Of a DNA stretch of 64,000 nucleotides, positions 47,501 through 56,500 are shown piece after piece (the stretch's first letter is position 1; every line of letters starts with the position of its first letter). The position numbers were made by a program, and so were the translations under genes. A model generated the notes under the pieces. It was not told where the DNA came from, did no database searches, and saw only the letters and a program-made list of their open reading frames with translations. Location of the stretch: contig NC_064034.1 of NCBI RefSeq assembly GCF_932526225.1, positions 18,908,927 through 18,972,926 on the forward strand. Reading direction: 5' to 3'. This DNA comes from Nematostella vectensis (lineage: Eukaryota > Cnidaria > Anthozoa > Actiniaria > Edwardsiidae).

Positions 47501-50500
47501 TTTGAAATAGGTATATACGTTCTCTGTCACACTCGCAAGTCAAGAAAAAAGCTTCGGTTTTAATGTCGTTTTTGGTGGACGTCAATCAAGTGATCTCCGT
47601 GGAGATAAAGAGCCCTGCCGATAAATCCTACGTTAGAACCAGTTCTATCCCTTGTGAAACGACCAGTCGTTTCGGTCGTATCTGTCGTAAGGGTCGTCCC
47701 ATGGAGTGTTTCGATATTGTCGTACGGATCGCGAGGTTTTTTTGCAGACGACTGTTACAACCCTTACGACTGTTACGACTATATGGAAACCAGGCTTAAA
47801 GCGTTCACTTTTTAGTATGGTAAAAGTGATGCCTGTGTTAATGATCATTGCTTTCCACTCGCAGGTTTAATGATCACAGTAGCGGTGCCATGCTTCAGCA
47901 AGGGAGAATTTGTTGGAGTTGCCGGAGTGGATGTTATCATGTCCGACCTCCTCTCTGAAGTGCAATATTTTAACCAAGCAGGGTCCGACTCCTTCGCCTT
48001 TCTTGCCCACCTCAACACGGACAACGCCCTTTCCCATCCTCTCCTACCTCCCCCGGAAACGCTGACTAAAGACCCTAGCCTCGTCAACATTCTAGCACTC
48101 GAGCAGGGGGAGGCGTTCAAGCAGTTCTTCCATGGAACTCTCAAGCATATAAAGTAAGATTATCATGCGGTATTTACTTGTTTGACGCTGCTCCCTCAGA
48201 CAAGCCACCCTTAAACAGACGCCGCTTCTACGGCGATAAGTTTATTTATAAAAGAAATACTATATGATGAATTTTAGGGAAACAAAAACGTTTTACAAGT
48301 TCAACCCTTTTCCTGTATATCGCGTAGGCCTTGTGAACTGGTGAATATAGCTATTTCAGGAAACGTTGTCCAGAGCGACACGCGCCCATACCGCAACGCA
48401 GCATGCGCAAAACGAATCGTTTAGACCAAAACGCGGCTTCGCCATGATAGAGGTGAAGTCTAAACATCTTGCTCTGTCTTCAATTAGGCAGATAAATGTT
48501 TGAAATGCATTAGAAATCACTTTGTTTGTAGAATATTGGCAGGTGAACAAATCTTCCAAGATTGCCAAGCGGTCTTGGCGCGTACGCTTAAGCGCTCTCA
48601 TATGGCCAATGTTTATATTCGCCCCTTGTTTCATCAAACCGAGCAGAATTTTCCGATTTGATGTACTTTGAGAATACATTGAGATAAGGCCGGTTGACAA
48701 AATATTCCAATCTTAACGAGCGCAACTATGCATTGAAGCCTTTGATGCGGCAGAATATAACTTATCGTCTTCGCACCAGGGAGAATGATATTCGCACCAT
48801 ATCGCTGCCTCGGCGACGGCTCAGCACTCCAAAAGGCGGCTTGCAGGCTGAGGGTGTGGCTGAGCACGTGTTGGACTACACCTACTACTGCAGTAGGGTC
48901 TTAGAGTACGTGCTGTGTGTAGCTCTACCTGAAGTCGTCACGGACCTTAAGATCACCGAGAATAATGGGGGTGAGTCTTTTTATGTGTAATTATAGTACT
49001 GGCTAAAATATGATCAGACCTATTTCTATGTTGAAAACTAAGACCCCTAATGGTTATGGGCAGTTAATTGGAAGAGTTAGTCTTGGCCTGGTAGTGGTAA
49101 AATGACACAGTAAGAGTAAAAAGGTTTCACGAGATTCATTAGGGACCTTAAGCATCGACGACGGCAACGTGGACTACGACGGCAAAAAAAATGGAATTTG
49201 ATTCAGAATTCAATAGCAGCACGTGGAAATGCGCTCTGTCTGATACATTTCAGCCGTTTTTCATAAAACCACGACGGAAAAATTTCAAGATTCACAGTTA
49301 ATTTGAGGACGCGGGCGTTTGCACTGTAAACTCCACGAACTACGTTCGTTACTGTAGAAATAATATCCTTAGTTTATTTTTATGTCTCTGACTATAATGT
49401 TTTGCTTATTCCATTGCAATAAAACTATTATTGACCGCCACACGCGAATCTCGTTGTCCTTGTCGTCGTCGTCCTTGCTTAATGTCCCTATTACCTGGCG
49501 ATAACCGAAACAGAAATAACTGGTTTGTTTATAATAAATCCAAAATAACCACATTTTCACATAGCGGCTACCGCTATGACATTTTTTTCATTTTTTTGTA
49601 ACTTAGACAGGTTATATTATCATCGCATGGATCTCGTGCAAGAAGATGAAGTATGCTCTTACACAGACACGATTTCCTATAAAGGTAAGGAAATGTAAAC
49701 GTTGGGGGACGTGGGTGGGTAGAACCCGACAAGGGAGGTGAGAGGCCAAGCGATTAGGAGTTATTGCATCGTTATTGTGGGAGGGGGGAAAAGGAATAGT
49801 GAAATGTAACCTTTGGGGGAGTGGGCTCGGTAGAACAAGATAAGAGAGGTTGATAGGCCAAGCAAATAGGAATTTTTTCATCGTTATGATCGGGGGAGGG
49901 GTGGACAAGGATAAGAAAATGTAACCTTTGGGTTAGAACCTGGTGAGTAAGGGCGAGAGGATAGGCGGTTAAACAATGGGTTCCGCTATTAACGGCAAAG
50001 CACCTCTCAACCCCTGGGGCTCGAATTGGCAATTATTTTCAGAACTCCGCCACGCCAGCAGTCACAAATATCTATAAAAATTCTAGAGTAATATTATTTT
50101 CCTTTTAGACAAGGCTGTAGTGAAATTTAGCGCAAAAGCATTCCTTAATCCCCCCGAGTATCTAGACGTGGAGGAGAACCCAACACTTATTGAAAAATAC
50201 ATGAACCACGCCAACCAAGGACACCAGGAAACCATGTTCCTGCCAGGAATTGTCCAGACAGCCAAGCTAAGCAAGGGCCTGGTCAATTACTGGATTCATG
50301 GCGAGCACAAGCAGTACCTGAGCCAGATACCCCGCAGGTTTTTTGGCTCCGCCAATGGCGTACTTAGGTTTTTTCCAGGGGAACCCTTACCGCGAAACTA
50401 CGATCATTGCAGCAGACACTGGTGAGAGCATCTCTTAACTTCGTGTGATCCAATAATATCCCTTCTTTGCTCTGAGCCAATCATACCCATATTAAACTTC

Positions 50501-53500
50501 TTAGGATTCCTGGATCAAAGATCCCCGTCATAGCCAGTCATTCGCCATTCTAACTTTGCGCGGGGGATTGAGTCGAGTTGATAAGCAATTCAACATGGAG
50601 TCGAACAATGTCGACGCTCTTAATCTAACTAAAAAATATATTCTGGGAGCAGAATTGCCAAAACCTACCATCTTCTAGCTTTTATTCAGTAACACATCAA
50701 CATGTTTACGACGCCATGTTGAATTGCGTCCCCTAAAATCGTCCCAGCTTGCTATTCACGTTGCTTGCCTGCGCCTGGTCTAAGCAGCATTAATCTATCC
50801 CATTACTTCACCAGGTTCAACAAAGCCAACGCGTTCAAAGGTCAGCTAACCTTCACCACACCATACCGTGATCCTCTTGGCGCTGGGCTCATAGTAACCG
50901 CCAGTCACTCCATAGATATAGCGCGTGGTAGCAGTCTCAGTCTTTTTGGGGTGGTGGCCGCGGACTTGACGATGGAGTTTTTTCAAACGATGGTAAAGAT
51001 GTATCTTGGGATTCGCTGCAAAGACATTACGAGTACGACGTGTCTGTTGGTGGATGTGGGAGGCTATGTGGTGTATCATCCAAGCTTTGCTAAGAGAGAC
51101 GTTTTCGAGGACGAGTCGCTTGTGACGGCGAAGCACCTAACGGAAATCCATGGAGACATCGCCGAGTATTTGATATCAAACGGCATTATGACCAAGAAGA
51201 CTTGTCAGGACTTTGTTGAAAGGAAACTTCAAATATCTTACGAGGTATGTTACTGTATAGGTGCAATATAGGCAGAGAGGTAGATAGTAGGTAGAAGTAG
51301 AGAGAAGGTCATAGATGCACGAGTAGAGAGAAAGCCATTTTAGCGATCAGTCGAGGCTTCAATCGTCACAATAGGATATTCACTGACAGTTATTGACATA
51401 GTAGCCACAATCTAAATTGACATTGTAATACCAAATTAAATGTAATTCATTTCTTTTCTGACAACCGGCATTATTTTCTTCTACTTGTGATTATGTTGCG
51501 ACATAGTTTGAACCGAACCTAAGCCGCTGATTTTGATATATAACCTTTATTCGAGTTCCAACCCATTTGAATATATCAACATTCGTTTTCCAGATCGATA
51601 TCGGTGACAAAGAGATGGTGAGTAACATCGAATGGACGGCGAGTAAGTGCGATGCATTCAGCCTTGTACGGGTTCCCTCCACCAATCTGTACGTGTTGGC
51701 AGCGTTTGCGAGTAGACATTCAACGTGTTACGAGAGCGTGCCGTGCGCGTGTAACGTGACGTGTACCACCCAGACTAACGAAGAGTGTGAATGCCCCTGC
51801 CGCAAGCGTCTGGAGTATAACTACTGCCTTGACGAGAACGCTGAAAGGTAATCAAGTATAACTACTGCCTTGACGAGAACGCTGAAAGGTAATCAAATAT
51901 AACTACTGCCTTGACGAGAACGCTGAAAGGTAATCAAGTATAACTACTGCCTCATCGCTGAAAGGTAATCAAGTATAACTACTGCCTTGACGAGAACGCT
52001 GAAAGGTAATCAAGTATAACTACTGCCTCATCGCTGAAAGGTAATCAAGTATAACTACTGCCTTGACGAGAACGCTGAAAGGTAATCAAGTATAACTACT
52101 GCCTCATCGCTGAAAGGTAATCAAGTATAACTACTGCCTCATCGCTGAAAGGTAATCAAGTATAACTACTGCCTCATTGCTGAAAGGTAATCAAGTATAA
52201 CTACTGCCTCGACGAGAACGCTGAAAGGTAATCAAGTATAACTACTGCCTCATCGCTTGAAGGTAATCAAGTATAACTACTGCCTTGACGAGAACGCTGG
52301 AAGGTAATCAAGTATAACTACTGCCTTGACGAGAACGCTGGAAGGTAATCAAGTATAACTACTGCCTTGACGAGAACGCTGGAAGGTAATCAAGTATAAC
52401 TACTGCCTCATCGCTTGAAGGTAATCAAGTATAACTACTGCCTCATCGCTTGAAGGTAATCAAGTATAACTACTGCCTCATCGCTGGAAGGTAATCAAGT
52501 ATAACTACTGCTTCATCGCTTGAAGGTAATCACGTAACTACTGCATCATCGTTGAAAGGTAATCACGTAACTACTGCCTCATCGCTTGAAGGTAATCACG
52601 TATAACTACTGCGTCATCGCTGAAAGGTAATCAAGTATAACTACTGCCTTGACGAGAACGCTGAAAGGTAATCAAGTATAACTACTGCCTTGACGAGAAC
52701 GCTGAAAGGTAATCAAGTATAACTACTGCCTCGACGAGAACGCTGGAAGGTAATCAAGTATAACTACTGCATCATCGCTGGAAGGTAATCAAGTATAACT
52801 ACTGCGTCATCGCTGAAAGGTAATCAAGTATAACTACTGCCTTGACGAGAACGCTGAAAGGTAATCAAGTATAACTACTGCCTTGACGAGAACGCTGGAA
52901 GGTAATCAAGTATAACTACTGCCTCATCGCTTGAAGGTAATCAAGTATAACTACTGCCTCATCGCTTGAAGGTAATCAAGTATAACTACTGCTTCATCGC
53001 TTGAAGGTAATCACGTAACTACTGCATCATCGTTGAAAGGTAATCACGTAACTACTGCCTCATCGCTTGAAGGTAATCAAGTATAACTACTGCCTCATCG
53101 TTAAAAGGTAATCACGTAACTACTGCCTCATCGCTTGAAGGTAATCACGTATAACTACTGCGTCATCGCTGAAAGGTAATCAAGTATAACTACTGCCTTG
53201 ACGAGAACGCTAAAAGGTAATCAAGTATAACTACTGCCTCATCGCTGGAAGGTAATCAAGTATAACTACTGCCTCATCGCTGGAAGGTAATCAAGTATAA
53301 CTACTGCCTCATCGTTGAAAGGTAATCACGTAACTACTGCCTCATCGCTTGAAGGTAATCACGTATAACTACTGCCTCATCGTTGAAAGGTAATCACGTA
53401 ACTACTGCCTCATCGCTTGAAGGTAATCACGTATAACTACTGCGTCATCGCTGAAAGGTAATCAAGTATAACTACTGCCTTGACGAGAACGCTAAAAGGT

Positions 53501-56500
53501 AATCAAGTATAACTACTGCCTCATCGCTGGAAGGTAATCAAGTATAACTACTGCCTCATCGCTGGAAGGTAATCAAGTATAACTACTGCCTCATCGCTGA
53601 AAGGTAATCAAGTATAACTACTGCCTCATCGCTGATAGGTAATCAAGTATAACTACTGCCTCATCGCTGGAAGGTAATCAAGTATAACTACTGCCTCATC
53701 GCTGAAAGGTAATCAAGTATAACTACTGCCTCATCGCTGAAAGGTAATCAAGTATAACTACTGCCTTGACGAGAACGCTGAAAGGTAATCAAGTATAACT
53801 ACTGCCTTGACGAGAACGCTGAAAGGTAATCAAGTATAACTACTGCCTTGACGAGAACGCTGAAAGGTAATCAAGTATAACTACTGCCTTGACGAGAACG
53901 CTGAAAGGTAATCAAATATAACTACTGCCTCATCGCTGAAAGGTAATCAAGTATAACTACTGCCTCATCGCTGAAAGGTAATCAAGTATAACTACTGCCT
54001 CATCGCTGAAAGGTAATCAAGTATAACTACTGCCTCATCGCTGAAAGGTAATCAAGTATAACTACTGCCTCATCGCTGAAAGGTAATCAAGTATAACTAC
54101 TGCCTTGACGAGAACGCTGAAAGGTAATCAAGTATAACTACTGCCTCATCGCTGAAAGGTAATCAAGTATAACTACTGCCTCATCGCTGAAAGGTAATCA
54201 AGTATAACTACTGCCTTGACGAGAACGCTGAAAGGTAATCAAGTATAACTACTGCCTCATCGCTGAAAGGTAATCAAGTATAACTACTGCCTCATCGCTG
54301 AAAGGTAATCAAGTATAACTACTGCCTTGACGAGAACGCTAAAAGGTAATCAAGTATAACTACTGCCTTGACGAGAACGCTGAAAGGTAATCAAGTATAA
54401 CTACTGCCTTGACGAGAACGCTGAAAGGTAATCAAGTATAACTACTGCCTTGACGAGAACGCTGAAAGGTAATCAAATATAACTACTGCCTCATCGCTTG
54501 AAGGTAATCAAGTATAACTACTGCCTCATCGCTTGAAGGTAATCAAGTATAACTACTGACTCATCGCTGGAAGGTAATCAAGTATAACTACTGCCTCATC
54601 GCTGAAAGGTAATCAAGTATAACTACTGCCTCATCGCTAAAAGGTAATCAAGTATAACTACTGCCTCATCGCTGGAAGGTAATCAAGTATAACTACTGCC
54701 TCATCGCTGGAAGGTAATCAAGTATAACTACTGCCTCATCGCTGGAAGGTAATCAAGTATAACTACTGCCTTGACGAGAACGCTAAAAGGTAATCAAGTA
54801 TAACTACTGCCTTGACGAGAACGCTGAAAGGTAATCAAGTATAACTACTGCCTTGACGAGAACGCTGAAAGGTAATCAAGTATAACTACTGCCTTGACGA
54901 GAACGCTGAAAGGTAATCGAGTATAACTACTGCCTTGACGAGAACGCTGAAAGGTAATCAAATATAACTACTGCCTCATCGCTGAAAGGTAATCAAGTAT
55001 AACTACTGCCTCATCGCTGAAAGGTAATCAAGTATAACTACTGCCTCATCGCTGGAAGGTAATCAAGTATAACTACTGCCTCATCGCTGAAAGGTAATCA
55101 AGTATAACTACTGCATCATCGCTGGAAGGTAATCATGTATAACTACTGCCTCATCGCTGAAAGGTAATCAAGTATAACTACTGCCTTGACGAGAACGCTG
55201 AAAGGTAATCAAGTATAACTACTGCCTCATCGCTGAAAGGTAATCAAGTATAACTACTGCCTCATCGCTGAAAGGTAATCAAGTATAACTACTGCCTTGA
55301 CGAGAACGCTGAAAGGTAATCAAGTATAACTACTGCCTCATCGCTGAAAGGTAATCAAGTATAACTACTGCCTCATCGCTGAAAGGTAATCAAGTATAAC
55401 TACTGCCTTGACGAGAACGCTGAAAGGTAATCAAGTATAACTACTGCCTCATCGCTGAAAGGTAATCAAGTATAACTACTGCCTCATCGCTGAAAGGTAA
55501 TCAAGTATAACTACTGCCTTGACGAGAACGCTGAAAGGTAATCAAGTATAACTACTGCCTCATCGCTGAAAGGTAATCAAGTATAACTACTGCATCATCG
55601 CTGAAAGGTAATCAAGTATAACTACTGCATCATCGCTGAAAGGTAATCAAGTATAACTACTTCCTCATCGCTGGAAGGTAATCAAGTATAACTACTGCCT
55701 TGACGAGAACGCTGAAAGGTAATCAAGTATAACTACTTCCTCATCGCTGGAAGGTAATCAAGTATAACTACTGCATCATCGCTGAAAGGTAATCAAGTAT
55801 AACTACTGCATCATCGCTGAAAGGTAATCAAGTATAACTACTTCCTCATCGCTGGAAGGTAATCAAGTATAACTACTGCCTTGACGAGAACGCTGAAAGG
55901 TAATCAAGTATAACTACTTCCTCATCGCTGGAAGGTAATCAAGTATAACTACTGCCTTGACGAGAACGCTGAAAGGTAATCAAGTATAACTACTGCCTTG
56001 ACGAGAACGCTGAAAGGTAATCAAGTATAACTACTGCCTTGACGAGAACGCTGAAAGGTAATCAAGTATAACTACTGCCTCATCGCTGAAAGGTAATGAC
56101 GTAACTACTGCCTCATCGCTGGAAGGTAATCTAGTATAACTACTGCCCCTACATGTACCCGAAGCTCACAGTGTGTATGAGTAAATTATAGTGCTTCACG
56201 TTACGTCTTGGTTTACCGTAATATAAACACTGTTCTGCAAGGGGAAACAGAACAACGTAACTCTCGAAATGCCGGTCCAAATGGCTTGAAACTTCACTAG
56301 TAATCTGTATTTAACAAGATCTGTCAAGTCATAAAAAAAAAGATTAACTGTACTGTACATGCCTTGTGTTCTTGAGTTTTTCTGTTGATGGACAGAATCT
56401 GTAATATCGTTGTATCGTGGTTAGGGCCGGTTCCTGAAAAGTCTATGAGCGCTAACCCAGGTTAAATTTAGGTTAGCTAACCTACGATTAGCGAATTTTA

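Noticed and set aside
48360-48452. Extra plus-strand exon between VWA-Cache exons 8 and 9
   Set aside because: Its phase does not fit exon 8; the direct junction 48153 to 48780 keeps the frame and the family pattern.
48356-48700. Minus-strand 114-codon frame with an ankyrin-like LMKQGANINI
   Set aside because: A single short resemblance, no repeat structure or splice sites, and it lies inside intron 8.
49611-49684. Alternative acceptor ACAG|GTTATATT for exon 10
   Set aside because: The acceptor four bases upstream (ACTTAG|ACAGG) keeps phase and gives the more family-like ENNGDRLYYHRMDL.
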